Source of the DNA: Pteria penguin
Taxonomy: Eukaryota > Mollusca > Bivalvia > Pterioida > Pteriidae
Direction of reading: 5' to 3'
NCBI GenBank assembly: GCA_035048485.1
Contig: CM068583.1
Span: 46,567,790-46,631,789 of the forward strand
Length of the DNA: 64,000 nucleotides
Both the position numbers and the translations under genes were made by a program. The notes under the pieces are model-generated. The model ran no database searches and had not been told where the DNA came from. It worked only from the letters and a program-made list of their open reading frames with translations. This document shows positions 1 to 10,746 of this stretch, piece by piece (within the stretch, counting starts at the first letter, position 1; every line of letters starts with the position of its first letter).

Positions 1-172
1 AAAGCGAATCAAAATCGTCTTACTATCAAGTACGGTGCGTCTTCTTTTCAAAGTGAATCAAAATCGTCTATCAAGTACAGTGCGTCTTCTTTTCAAAGCG
101 AATCAAAATCGTCTATCAAGTACAGTGCGTCTTCTTTTCAAAGCGAATCAAAATCGTCTTACTGTCAAGTGC
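1..172. repeat. Tandem repeat, 45-49 bp unit, cut by the window edge
   Basis: Four consecutive units start at 1, 50, 95 and 140. Each begins AAAGCGAATCAAAATCGTCT and, in the first three, ends GTGCGTCTTCTTTTC. Unit 1 is 49 bp because of a 4-bp insertion; units 2 and 3 are 45 bp. The fourth unit decays after about 30 bp. The array continues to the left of the window. Confidence 0.9.
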
Positions 173-655
173 ATAGATAATTAGGCCTTACATATATGGC
201 ATGGCTGTATGAAACTTAATATCGTGCATCCAATTTTCATCCAGACGATCCATCATACTACTACAAACGTTATAAGCGACCTTACAAACATAAAATTCAT
301 AATTGGGAATGTGCAATTATTGTTCAGAATTATAATTTCATGTTTAAACAGGAATATTTAGTAAATGTCAGTACCTACATTTGTGTATTTGCAACTTTAA
401 TCAGTCTTTCCGAAAGGAAAATGCTTCTTCTAATTCAAATCCATTTTTGATCTTTTCAAAATGAATTGGTTAATTTTAATTATAGATCAAGCATATGTAT
501 GCATAAGCTATATAGTTTTGGTAAATATAAGTCATATATCAATGTAGAACATTTTATTAAAGTAAGCGTGTTATATTTGTTTGCAAAATCAGTTAAATGT
601 TGAGTTTGACGACCGCCGAATGATAATTATAGCTAGGAGTGTTTCTCGAAAACAT
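173..655. other. Stretch without recognisable features
   Basis: AT-rich sequence between two minisatellites. I see no open frame, splice pattern or repeat that can be supported on either strand. Confidence 0.6.
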
Positions 656-1590
656 TCAGTTTTACCATACTAGGTGTAGCACCCGTGTCCCCTTGAAGAC
701 ACGTTTAGTTTTACCAAAGGTGTAGCACCCGTGTCCCCTTGAACACACGTTTAGTTTTACCATACTAGGTGTAGCACCCGTGTCCCCTTGAAGACACGTT
801 TAGTTTTACCATAGGTGTAGCACCCGTGTCCCCTTGAACACACGTTTAGTTTTACCATACTAGGTGTAGCACCCGTGTTCCCTTGAAGACACGTTTAGTT
901 TTACCATAGGTGTAGCACCCGTGTCCCCTTGAATACACGTTTAGTTTTACCATACTAGGTGTAGCACCCGTGTCCCCTTGAAGACACGTTTAGCTTTACC
1001 ATAGGTGTAGCACCCGTATCCCCTTGAACACACGTTTAGTTTTACCATACTAGGTGTAGCACCCGTGTCCCCTTGAACACACGTTTAGTTTTACTATAGG
1101 TGTAGGAACCGGGTCCCCTTGAAGACACGTTTAGCTTTACCATAGGTGTAGCAATTGTGTCCCCTTGAAGACGCGTTTAGTTTTACCATAGGTGTAGCAC
1201 CGTGTCCCCTTGAAGACACGTTTAGCTTTACCATAGGTGTAGCAACTGTGTCCCCTTGAAGACACTTTTAGTTTTACCATAGGTGTAGGAACCGGGTCCC
1301 ATTGAAGACCGTTTAATTTTACCATAGGTGTAGCAACTGTGTCCCCTTGAAGACACGTTTAGTTTTACCATAGGTGTAGCACCGTGTCCCCTTGAAGACA
1401 CGTTTAGTTTTACCATAGGTGTAGGAACCGGGTCCCCTTGAAGACACGTTTAGTTTTACCATAGGTGTAGCACCGTGTCCCGTGTTACCATACATGTGAA
1501 CGGTGTAGGAACCGTGTCCCTTTGAAGACATGTTTAGTTTAGTTTTATCATAGGTGTAGAAACCGGGTCCCCTTAAAGACACGTTTAGTT
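656..1590. repeat. Minisatellite, 45/50-bp units with higher-order structure
   Basis: About 20 units of roughly GTGTAGCACCCGTGTCCCCT followed by a TTGAAGACACGTTTAG-TTTTACCAT segment. In the left half the units alternate between a long form ending CCATACTAGG and a short form ending CCATAGG, so the true repeating unit there is a dimer of about 95 bp. In the right half other variants dominate (GTAGGAACCGGGTCCCC, GTAGCAACTGTGTCCCC, GTAGCACCGTGTCCCC). The unit is open on the minus strand, so it gives spurious repetitive open frames that are not genes. Confidence 0.92.
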
Positions 1591-1776
1591 CATGAAGTAA
1601 TTAACCATTTAAAACTTTCTCAGTGCATGGATATAATCACGTGTAGGAATATCAAAGGTTATAATATGAAGTCTTTTTGATATGTATTTCTTCACTTATT
1701 GATACCTATTTCTTATACAATGTTGGACTTGTGAAAATAAACAATTATGTCGTCTTTCATTTTGTGTTAAATAGAA

Positions 1777-2035
1777 AAAGCCGGTGTTGCTAAGTGGATG
1801 ATGTGCTGGGCTCGTGACCGGGAGGTTCCGAGTACGATTCCCGCTGTGGGAAACTGGTGCCGTGTCAGTAAAAAACGAGGTCCCGTGTCACGGTAGGCGT
1901 GGCACGTAAAAGATCCCTCACTGCTTCGGGTGGGTCCGTTACATATGAATTTCTTTGTAATGCATCAGGCAGCTGCTGTTACCATTTATGTAAAATAATC
2001 GCGGAATAACGTAAAACAATGATCAATCAACCAAC
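1777..2035 (+). mobile_element. tRNA-derived SINE, near full length
   Basis: The head is tRNA-like: an A-box-like TGTTGCTAAGTGGATG and a diverged B box in GTTCCGAGTACGATTCCCGC. The conserved body follows (CAGTAAAAAACGAGG, CACGTAAAAGATCCCTCACT), and the element ends in a short ATCAATCAAC tail. The same layout recurs at 11241, 31801 and 42343. It is one of the oldest full-length copies by divergence. No clear target duplication is visible. Confidence 0.85.
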
Positions 2036-2779
2036 GGAACAGAAAAATAAATATACCTTCAAACAGGGTCTCATTATCTCAAATGTCTTCACTAGGCAAG
2101 AAAATGTCATCACTAGAATATTAAGGTAGTGCAAGAAAACATAAATACACTGTCCTCTCCTCTTTCTGTTTACTTTTGGCACTATGTGCTTGTTAGGTTG
2201 ATCATACAGTTTAAAATACTTATCAAGAAGATCAATTCAACTTCCATTGTTTTATTTCTTGTCATTTCAAATAAACAGTATCGCAAACATATAAAACTGA
2301 GATTCCAGGAATGATTCGTCTTTATATATTTGTATATAGAAATATCTTCTGAGTAATAAAATACAAGAAAAACCTGTTTAATATACGACGAAACATCACT
2401 TTATACATCATTATATTGACAATATTCTGTGTGTGGGTGGGTGGGTGTGTGTGTACACTATCCTTTATCTTTTAAATGTGTACACTGTTCTTTCTCTTTT
2501 TCTTAAAAAAATACAAATTAACATACAATCGTGCGTACATACATAGACACACGTTTGCACTCAACCCACACACAACCATTCGCTTTCAGCATGTACTAAA
2601 TATGACACACATACTAAATATGACACACAATCAGTAAAGCATATAACTTAACAAAATGTTCACCGGGAGGTACAGTCCTTATCTACACATAGAGCTGACA
2701 GAGTATCCATATGCTAATAAGGATATACACATGTATACTTAACGACAGAAAATAATTAGAATTATTGTGAGTATTTAAG
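2036..2779. other. Intergenic, no gene seen
   Basis: The stretch holds a small GT/GGGT-rich microsatellite at about 2408-2453 and a 21-bp direct duplication (ACTAAATATGACACACAT) at about 2595-2630. A 61-codon open frame at 2129-2314 has no family resemblance and no splice context and is not called. Confidence 0.6.
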
Positions 2780-2785
2780 TTTATT
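2780..2785 (-). other. Candidate polyadenylation signal of the transporter gene
   Basis: TTTATT on the plus strand reads AATAAA on the minus strand, about 155 bp past the TAA stop at 2940-2942. The position suits a short 3'UTR. No cleavage-site evidence is available. Confidence 0.4.
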
Positions 2786-2939
2786 TTGAAGATGTTTATG
2801 GTTTGTTTCCAAGATTTTATATCTAATACAATGTGATTTATCCATCCTCGCTAATCTTGCAAAATTAAAACGCCTGAATAAACCGCAACACTACATCCCT
2901 AAGTCTCGGGTGAGTTCGTTTAAGTTGAAAAACCTTGTA

Positions 2940-3208
2940 TTAATCTTTTTCTGAAGATAAAATACCAAAGGAATCTTCCCGATCATCCGACATATCTTGG
3001 TGTAGATTATCTATTGAGCCATCCGGTTTTGGAATGTATAGAGTCATAGAACCTGAGAGAATACCCGATCCAGATAGCATGACATTACTCAGCTGTAGAC
3101 GCTCCATTTTGTCTTGTAATTCCATCGGAGCAGGTGCCAGATCATCTTTCTCCTCTTTAAATAGTGTTGAAAACAGAGTAAGAAGCACGCTCAAAAATAG
3201 CATTAAAC
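2940..3208 (-). CDS. Transporter exon 5 (last): helix 12 and cytoplasmic tail
   Basis: Acceptor TTTTTTTCAG at 3209. It encodes residues 398-486: the end of the last membrane helix (LMLFLSVLLTLFSTLF), then a hydrophilic acidic tail with TLYIPKPDGSIDNLHQD, ending with TAA. Confidence 0.85.
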
Positions 3209-5274
3209 CTGAAAAAAAGAACAAAATTCTACGTTGTATGTGTATAAATCTTCAGGTGAGAAAATGTTCACATCTGCATCAAATTCTCCCAATAGTTAAA
3301 CTCACCTGCCAATAAAAAACTATGTTCATATAAACCACCCTCGTCTACAATCGCCCCTGAAACAGAACAAAATCTTTTATAATTTTTCGCCATTGATCAT
3401 AAGACGTTTGGTTGGTTTATTATTTTAATGTTGTACATACAATACCATTCGATCGGAAGCACTGAAACACTGCAGAATACATTTTTTATTAATGCGATAG
3501 GATACATTTATTTTAGACTCAACAAAATTCCATCTACTACTGCACAATGCATTTTTATTAATGTGGTAGGTTACATTTATTTTAGAGTCCACAGAATTCT
3601 ATCTACAACTTTTTCTTCATATGCCAAGCACCCTACTGACATCGTTCAAGGTTAAGGAATAAGTATCTTGCAAAGCACGTTATCAACCTTGTTCCAAGAT
3701 TAAGGTCAAAGTATAAAAACTTGCTTAATGTAGAAAACTGACTTACCTGCTATCGGAGGTCCAACTAAGTATCCTATACCACCAATGAAAAAGAAAAATC
3801 CTATGGCTGTCGACAGATGAGACAGTTTCACAAAATTGGCACATAAGGGTACATTGAGGATACAGATACCACCGGAATAAAACCCAAAGAGAACGGCAAA
3901 TAGCACCTGTCCCTGATATGAAGAGGAATATAACGGGAATAGTATAGTCGACAATCCTGTTAAACCGCAACATCCTATATTCAACAAAAGCGGATCAAAT
4001 CCATTGGGTCCTATAAACATCCCACCTAAGAATCGGCCAATGGTATGACTAAGTCCTAATATGGTCATAAGATACGCGGCTGCTTCCTTACTGGACCCTC
4101 TCACTACGGCAAAGTTTGTTAGATGAAGAGTAATCATTGAAAATGATAAATTCCATGAAAAATATTGAGACATTACGAAAAGGAACGCTTTATTCTTGAA
4201 TATATCCAAATGTATCAATCTGGCTAGTTTTTCTTTTAAAGATAAACTGGTTTCTATCCTATTCCTCTCGATTGTCCTTCGTTCTTCCAGTTCCACTGAC
4301 GACGGGCGCATCAGTGCCCCTGTGACAACCAAATGACTCATCATTGCCCCGATTATCAGCATGGCTCCTCTCAAAGTGTACTTATCTATCAGGAACTGAA
4401 TGAGAGGCCCACTAATAAACATGCCCAGTCCACCACCAGTCATGAAAAGTCCACTAGCTAGGCCTCTCCGTTTGTCAAAATATTTTCCGAGGCATACCAT
4501 CACGGGTGTGGCGTAAAACCCAAACCCTATACCTGTTGAACAAAACAGAAATATACGATTTGCATACTCGTGTATTTTATTTATGAATAATAAAATGTTA
4601 TACACATGCACAATATGTGAGATATTTAATGATAAATAATGATATATATATATACAGAACTAACCTGCAATTAATCCATATGTCAGTAGCATCATATCAA
4701 GACTGGTTGATAGGTAACTAAGAGAGAATCTTATAAAAACTAGAATTCCGCCAATAATTGTTGTGATCCGGTTTCCAAACAAGTTGATGCAAATGCTGGA
4801 AACAGGACCTGCAATAGTAATTCGTTTGTGCATTTACCTTTTGCTCTCTTTGAAAACATTGACTCCTACAAAGCTGGGAACTTAGCTCGCTTCTAGTAAA
4901 ACATGGGCTATTGTAATCAATGTTGTTATATACCTTTGACATTTAGACTTTATTGCATTTTACTTTCCGTGTTTATATTTTGTGACCCATTAACTTGAGG
5001 TGTCTGCTGGTCCTTTCTTTTCTGTATCTAGAGTTATCTATAGTTTTTTTTTAAATGTTTGTCCCAGTAATTTTGGCAGTAAATGGGAAGATTGTCTTAT
5101 ATACACGTATTTGTTATTCCAAATCCGTTACGTGTGATATGATCGTGGACGGTTTTGTTTTGTTTTCAATTGCTATTTAGTTCATCTTATTTTGTTATTG
5201 TGTATGATAGATTACCATACCTCTATTTCGCATCTTCCATAAGTACTATCAGTAATCTGATAATGAATAACTGT

Positions 5275-5365
<91 letters not shown>

Positions 5366-7932
5366 AAGAAACAAAAATACATAGATTAATGCTTATACAT
5401 TTTATCGGTTTCGCTTCGAAATTGTTTTCCTGTGGATTATTCACAACTATAACATCGTGCACAACGCAAACATTATGCAAAAGCATATGTACGAATAAAT
5501 ATGTCAGTCATGATATTTTTGGCGAGCTATTTCAATTTCTGTGACCGACCTAATGGCATACTGTAAAACGTCGCATGGTATAATGGTAATGTACAGTGCC
5601 GGTGGTATGATGGTACAGTGGTATGTATGATTCTTTTTTTCTAGGATAATGAAACTTTTAATACAGGGACCTGAGCAAGTCTACATGATACTGTCGTACC
5701 ATCATACCACCATAGTATCGTGCCACGCTACCACCGTACCATTGAACTGTCTTACCACCATATCACGGTAACATCAAACTATCTTACCACCATACCATTA
5801 AACTATCTTACCGTCATACCACGGTATTGCCATACCATCAAACTATTTTACCACCACATCATGGTAACCCCGTACCATCAAACTATCTTACCACAATACC
5901 ACGGTACTACCATACCATCAAACTACCTTACCACCACATCACGGTACCACCATACCATCAAACCATCTTACCACCACATCACGGTACCACCATACAATCA
6001 AACTACCTTACCACCACATCACGGTACCACCATACCATTAAACCATCTTACCACCACATCACGGTACTATTGTACCAACAAACTATCTTACCACAATACC
6101 ACGGTACCATCAGAGACTATCTTACCACCATAACACGGCACTACCATACCATCAAACTATCTTACCACCACATCATGGTACCACGTACCATCAAACTATC
6201 TTACTACCATACCACTGTACCACCATACCATCAAACTATCTTACCACCAAACCGCTGTACCACCACACCATTAAACTATCTTACCACCATCCCACGGTAC
6301 TATCGTACCATCAAACTATATTACCATCATATCACGGTACTACCATACCATCAAACTACCTTACCACCCTCCCATGGTACCAACGTACCATCAAACTATC
6401 TAACCACCATACTACTGTACCACCAGATCATCAAACAATCGACAACCATACCACGGTACCATGGTACTATCAAACTATCTTAAACCATACCACGGTACCA
6501 TCGTACTACAACTTAACATATTTTACAGTATGCTAGAACTCGAATGACTCGATCCAGGTAGATACGCGTGTACTTTTTCAAGGATTTTAATAAGACAAAT
6601 CACAGGGCTTTCGGCTCGTTGACCCCCCCCCCTCAATTATACCAATATTATATTGGTATAATTGAGGGGGGGAGTCAACGAGCCGAAAGCCCTGAGAACA
6701 AATTATTGTTAATTGTTTATTATGACAATAACTGTCTGTCTGCCGTCGTCATCTATTTCAAATTCTGACTTTACGGTTTAGAATTATATGTATTTGAAAT
6801 GCAGTTTAATACAATAACAAGATATGTTTGTGAATACTGATGTTCTCAAACGGTAGGTGTCTTCTGCCACAACAACGGCGTAGCAGCGCCTTGAAAAGTG
6901 GGTGTAATAAATATTACTCTATTAAATGAATTTACAAGCGGGTCATTATTTATTGAAAACGGTTTCATAATCGTTCAATCAGTTTGAATATATTTTATTC
7001 GGGTTTTTTTTTTTCTTTTCTTAGCCCTTCGGGATGGCAGAAGAAAGTTCCGATACCAGCATTTCTCTTAGTTGGTAGGTGAGAGGAGCACGATCTCAAT
7101 GAACTTGTATACATATACATACTTGTGTCCCCCTTGCCCCTCCCTCTTTCTCCTACGCCCTTGCACACGTAAACAGACTGACAACGTACGCACTTTAACA
7201 TCCTCAAACTGTACTCAGTCTTTGGGTGTTAGATCTAACTCGACTCGTACTCTGCAACACGCTCCAATACAACATTAAGTTGTATGGAAGAGGAGCAGAA
7301 TATTTACTAAACTAACCAGACTAGGAGAGTGGTAACTAGTTATACAGTTATATTAGATATAGTGAGCAGTCATTGACATGGAAGTGCCTACCAAAACAAA
7401 AAGAGCAAGAATTCTGAGAGTATTGCTAAGGCAATACAAGTTCCTCACCGGTCCCAACAAATCCATGACTGATTTTGTACAAAGGCTCTTTAACCAAATA
7501 TTTAAACTGTTTTGAAGAGATGTTCAGTATACTGACCTGGTCCATTCTAACATACACCGTCTTTGATTTAAAAATACCTCGTCGTGCTGGAAATAACGCA
7601 TTTCATTTCCTCATTCATCTCTAAATTCAAAGAATCGATAGAATCAGTGCATAAAATAGTAAAACTTGAACGTATGGGGTCAAATAGACTGATATAACTA
7701 AATATCTCATAGCAAACTCACCTAACAACGCCAGGAGGCTGGTAAATATGGAACCGACAAGAGAGGTGTACGCCACACTGCCTTTAAACTCCTCCAGAAG
7801 AGCCGTGTTGATGATACTTGAGCCATAAAGAGTCGTGCCAGTGAAGGTGGCGCCAATAAAGGTGCCCAGAAGAACCATCCATGCCCAGCCACTGTCTATA
7901 TCCTTAGACTCAGAATGCATCTCTCTAAACAT
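2940..7932 (-). CDS. Monocarboxylate transporter-like protein (SLC16/MFS), complete 5-exon gene
   Basis: Five exons (7932-7722, 4808-4665, 4532-3747, 3356-3306, 3208-2940) join in phase to a 486-residue protein; all introns are phase 1 with GT/AG ends. This fits a 12-helix plasma-membrane SLC16 transporter. Family marks are D-S-G-W-A-W before helix 1 (residues 13-18) and the signature YFDKRRGLASG...GGGLGMF after exon 3 begins. A charged cytoplasmic loop follows helix 6. In the helix-8 region (ILGLSHTIGRFLGG) the conserved Arg is present, but the Asp that pairs with it in proton-linked MCT1-4 is His. The substrate therefore cannot be given, and an orphan-type member is likelier than a lactate carrier. 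The C-tail is acidic and serine-rich. The start is the first ATG of the exon; Met5 is an alternative. No 5' noncoding exon was identified. Confidence 0.88.
3306..3356 (-). CDS. Transporter exon 4 (51 bp)
   Basis: A 17-codon exon missed by long-frame scans. Its acceptor is TTCTGTTTCAG and its donor TTGGCAG/GTGAGT. It reads AIVDEGGLYEHSFLLAG, the usual helix 11-12 link of SLC16 proteins (PPIAG then a short loop). The phase fits both neighbours exactly. Confidence 0.85.
3747..4532 (-). CDS. Transporter exon 3 (main): helices 4-11
   Basis: Encodes residues 119-380. It begins GIGFGFYATPVMVCLG and contains the YFDKRRGLASG signature, the helix 6-7 loop rich in Glu/Arg/Lys, and the second MFS half. 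It ends at GIGYLVGPPIAG with donor GCAG/GTAAGT. The acceptor is TTTTGTTCAACAG. Confidence 0.9.
4665..4808 (-). CDS. Transporter exon 2: helices 2-3
   Basis: Acceptor ACTATTGCAG, donor TTGCAG/GTTAGT. Encodes PVSSICINLFGNRITTIIGG and onward to LTYGLIAG, which matches the family pattern 'GPVs..l.nrfG.R...i.GG...'. A longer open frame in another phase covers the same bases and is a shadow. Confidence 0.88.
5275..5362. repeat. (TA)n microsatellite
   Basis: Over 40 uninterrupted TA dinucleotides. The repetitive Ile-Tyr open frames across it on both strands are artefacts. Confidence 0.97.
5700..6515. repeat. Minisatellite, ~40-bp unit, about 20 copies
   Basis: The unit resembles ACCATCAAACTATCTTACCA followed by CCACATCACGGTACCACCAT. 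Copies differ by point changes and a few small deletions. The CGGTACC/CATGGTACC positions vary from unit to unit. It lies in transporter intron 1. The long Thr/Ser/Tyr/His-rich open frames on the plus strand come from the repeat. Confidence 0.93.
6603..6694. mobile_element. 92-bp foldback (palindromic) element
   Basis: The left arm starts CAGGGCTTTCGGCTCGTTGA and the right arm ends with its exact reverse complement, CAACGAGCCGAAAGCCCTG. The arms meet at an ACCAATAT/ATTGGT centre with almost no loop, and the only irregularity is the length of the C/G run. The CAGGG...CCCTG ends recall hAT-type termini, but no clean 8-bp target duplication is visible. Confidence 0.75.
7722..7932 (-). CDS. Transporter exon 1: start codon and helix 1
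   Basis: The ATG at 7932-7930 opens residues 1-70; the donor is TTAG/GTGAGTTTGC. It contains the SLC16 entry motif DSGWAWMVLLGTFIG. Upstream sequence on the minus strand shows no in-frame extension of family type. Confidence 0.88.
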
Positions 7933-8660
7933 GTCAGTGACAAAGTATCATTTAGACAGTGTATACGTACATTTATATATATAAATAATTATATTGCTGT
8001 TCAAGTACGTTTGTATATTTCTTGTTTTATGTATAATGTCAGATGCACTGTACAAAAGTTAAGACCTATGCAACGGACCTACCGAAGCAATGAGAGAAGG
8101 TGCCAAAGTGTATCGTAACACCATTGTGTAATATTCATAACACAGACAGCTGTAGATTCTTTTTTTTTATATTAGATCACCAGAATGTTTCCTTAAAATC
8201 AAAAGTACACGAAGGAAAAACAATATTGCATATTTTTAAGCAATGTACTCTAATAATACATCAGAAACTATTTGTAATTCAAAAATTTTAAAGAACATCA
8301 AAGAAAAGACGTCAAAATTACACCCAGGTAAAAAGTCAACGTGTTTTATATTAAACATTCAGCTTTATATTTGTATAATCTGGTAAATGTGCAAGCAGAC
8401 CACCAGGATACTTATTTTCGTTTCAGTCAAAGCCCTTTTTATTTCAGGATCAGAATATTTATTTCCAAAATAAGAGCCAGTCTCACCCCCTTTCAGAATC
8501 AAATGGTCGTCCCCTAAGAGACCTTGCAAAAGTACTTTATCTTAACCAAGTTTCATCAGATTCCATTCAGTAGTTCTGAAGAGGTCGAAAGTATAAAGAG
8601 ATTAAGTCCAGCGGACGGACGACTGAGGAGTAATCACCTAGCTTAGTTGTGCCTTCGACT
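7933..8660. other. 5' flank of transporter gene, no promoter motif identified
   Basis: AT-rich sequence with no convincing TATA or initiator arrangement on the minus strand. At about 8480-8650 there is wording shared with many bivalve repeat remnants (AAGTTTCATCAGATTCCATT, GGACGGACGACTGA), suggesting an old transposon relic. Confidence 0.4.
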
Positions 8661-8667
8661 CTGGTGA

Positions 8668-8775
8668 ACAAAAAAGCGTGCCACGTGGAACGTTTAAGAT
8701 CTATCACTGCTTTGGATGGGTCCCTTGCACATAACTAATTTCTGTACGAAACATGTGCGTAAGTATCGTCACAAT
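8668..8775 (+). mobile_element. Diverged SINE body fragment
   Basis: GTGCCACGTGGAACGTTTAA and ATCACTGCTTTGGATGGGTC match the GGCACGTAAAAGATCCCTCACTGCTTCGGGTGGGTC core of the SINE family, with many changes. The tRNA head is absent. Confidence 0.6.
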
Positions 8776-8936
8776 CTAAGAGAATTATCTTGGCGTTACA
8801 AACGTATACAAGAATCAAGAATCGTACAAACATTCCTTATCCCCCCCCCCCCCAAATGAGGAGCGTCACTTCTGACATCCGTCATCCCTGAGTCTGCAAT
8901 AAAGATGCACAAAATTAATACATCATCATGTATATA

Positions 8937-9274
8937 CAGTGGCGGATCCAGGATTTCCGAAAAGGGGAGGGGCAAATGGTAGACTTGCTCAAGTCTCTAT
9001 GTTATGTTTTCATTAATAATTATTCGCTATTCTGTGTCCCCTACAATACGTACGTTAATTAATGTGAGATATATGTTTTAGAGAATGCAGTATGACAACG
9101 AGCAGAATTTCATATAAGGGACATTATGACTAAATATATTCTAAACATAGAGACTTGAGCAAGTCTAGGCAAATAGGTATCAGTCAATTTTCAGCCATTT
9201 TTGGTGCAAAATCTGGATTTTTACTAGTAATATGTGACCAAAAAGGGGGCGGCCCCCCTCTAAATCCGCCACTG
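8937..9274. mobile_element. MITE with CAGTGGCGGATCC termini, interrupted by a nested element
   Basis: It begins CAGTGGCGGATCCAGGATTT and ends AAATCCGCCACTG, a 13-bp inverted repeat. The right half (GTGCAAAATCTGGATTTTTA ... GTGACCAAAA then a G/C run) matches the copy at 53588-53738. The excess length is explained by the insertion at 8980-9167. Partial right halves lie at 13022-13114 and about 10550-10593. Confidence 0.85.
8980..9167. mobile_element. Nested 188-bp inverted-repeat element with 9-bp target duplication
   Basis: The termini are TAGACTTGCTCAAGTCTCTA and its reverse complement, extending to ...ATGTT / AACAT.... The flanks GGCAAATGG (8971-8979) and GGCAAATAG (9168-9176) differ by one base and fit a 9-bp target duplication. 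The interior is AT-rich and non-coding. The terminal repeat is itself nearly palindromic (AGACTTGCTCAAGTCT). A related end, GAGCAAGTCTA, lies at about 5671. Confidence 0.75.
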
Positions 9275-9960
9275 ATATATATGTTCTAGTTTTTTATTAT
9301 AACTACATCCCCCTTTTAATAAATGCAAGCGTAAAGAAATACATGCTTCAATTGGACGAAGCCTTTTAAATGTATCAGAAATACATACCTATCTTGAAAC
9401 ACCTCGGCTATTCAACTGCCAAACGATTTCATTCCGTAACGATCAGCGGGCTCGCGCTCGGTTTGTGTAGAAATAACACACGCGCACTCTTAGCTGCATG
9501 TACAATACAAGCCAAATGAATCAATATATATATATACACGTGTTAGCGCATATTGTATAACTGTGTACCGTGTGTGTTCGTATCAGTGTGCAATTATTTA
9601 AATTAACATTGTGTGAACGAATGCGTGTCAAAAAAGGACAAATCTAGGGTCATACTTCTTAAGGTTCCTGTAATGGCAAGAGAATACATTGCGGGCGGAT
9701 TTTGAGGGGGAGGGAGGTTGCAAATCCCCATCCCCTTTTTAGTCGTAAAATTTTTAATTGTCATTTTCGACCATTTTTATGGTCTTTCACCTCCTACACT
9801 TTTTAAGTTTTCTTTGCATCCCTTCTTATTCCCCCTTTCTGTTATCTTCAGGTCTGCTTGTTACATCTCTCCCATCACCTTTCTCTCCTTCCATATTTTC
9901 TCCTATGAAGACTCCATCCAAATGAGTAGACATTTATTGCGTGAAGGCTACACTGACATA
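9275..9960. other. Intergenic, no gene
   Basis: AT-rich sequence with a right-end-like MITE relic near 9690-9735 (GGCGGATTTTGAGGGGGAGG). Nothing else can be supported. Confidence 0.55.
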
Positions 9961-9962
9961 CA

Positions 9963-10093
<131 letters not shown>

Positions 10094-10346
10094 CCGTTCA
10101 ATAATTCAATACAATTGTGTTTAACCATATCCTGTTAAAGAGTAAATTAACTTCCATACATGTATTTTCCATGTAACCCAACCCCCAACCCCCCTCTCAA
10201 TGTGACTTTTGAATAAATTTCACATAGATCATATACATGGAACCTTAGAAGCGCAGGAACCATTTCGGTGATAATTGCGCATACAACTTCATAGTCAGTC
10301 ATAAGATTTTAAGAAAAAGTCATTTGAATCTTGGAGGGACGGGCGC

Positions 10347-10348
<2 letters not shown>

Positions 10349-10382
<34 letters not shown>

Positions 10383-10383
10383 G

Positions 10384-10459
<76 letters not shown>
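10349..10459. repeat. (ATAG)n microsatellite
   Basis: More than 25 ATAG/GATA tetranucleotides with a single interruption (TAGGTAGA) at about 10380. Confidence 0.97.
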
Positions 10460-10549
10460 CTGTATAACGAAAAGACTCAATATAACTTTAACGAATCTAA
10501 GAGGGGAGCAAATCTGCGACTGAATATGATCATGCAGTTACTTTGCGAA

Positions 10550-10594
10550 TTTTAAGGGAAGGGATGCGCCCCTCCCCTATAAATCCACCACTGC
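10550..10594 (+). mobile_element. Right-end relic of the CAGTGGCGG MITE
   Basis: GGGATGCGCCCCTCCCCTATAAATCCACCACTGC resembles the last ~45 bp of the 53588-53738 element, with CCGCC changed to CCACC. Confidence 0.5.
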
Positions 10595-10689
10595 CTTTGT
10601 CTTTAAATAATCTAGTATGTATCAAAATTTGGTTTGTAACTGAACTGAGCATGGTATTCAGAGACCATGTAGGAAACTATACTTTTGTT

Positions 10690-10746
10690 ACATTTGATAT
10701 GTTTAAACATTATTATAACAATAATGTTTAAACATATTAAATGTTT
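10690..10746. repeat. AT-rich palindrome
   Basis: ACATTTGATATGTTTAAACA reads as an inverted repeat with TGTTTAAACATATTAAATGT, with arms of about 26 bp around a TAACAATA centre. It may be a worn foldback element. No target duplication can be discerned. Confidence 0.6.

Larger units (their letters stand above)
4809..7721 (-). other. Transporter intron 1 (2.9 kb)
   Basis: This first intron carries a TA microsatellite (5275-5362), a 40-bp minisatellite (about 5700-6510) and a perfect-looking foldback element (6603-6694). At about 6995-7280 there are open frames on both strands with no family resemblance. No further exon was recognised; exons 1 and 2 already join in phase. Confidence 0.7.

Noticed and set aside
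1137..1582. Minus-strand repetitive open frames (VKLNVSSRG...)
   Set aside because: They are the translation of the 45/50-bp minisatellite unit; no start context, splice sites or family.
5223..5486. Ile-Tyr repeat open frames across TA microsatellites (also at 9941-10138 and 27743-28090)
   Set aside because: A simple repeat of TA dinucleotides is open in several frames; not coding.
5720..6483. Plus-strand open frames of 137 and 218 codons rich in His, Thr, Ser, Tyr
   Set aside because: They arise from the 40-bp minisatellite inside transporter intron 1 on the opposite strand.
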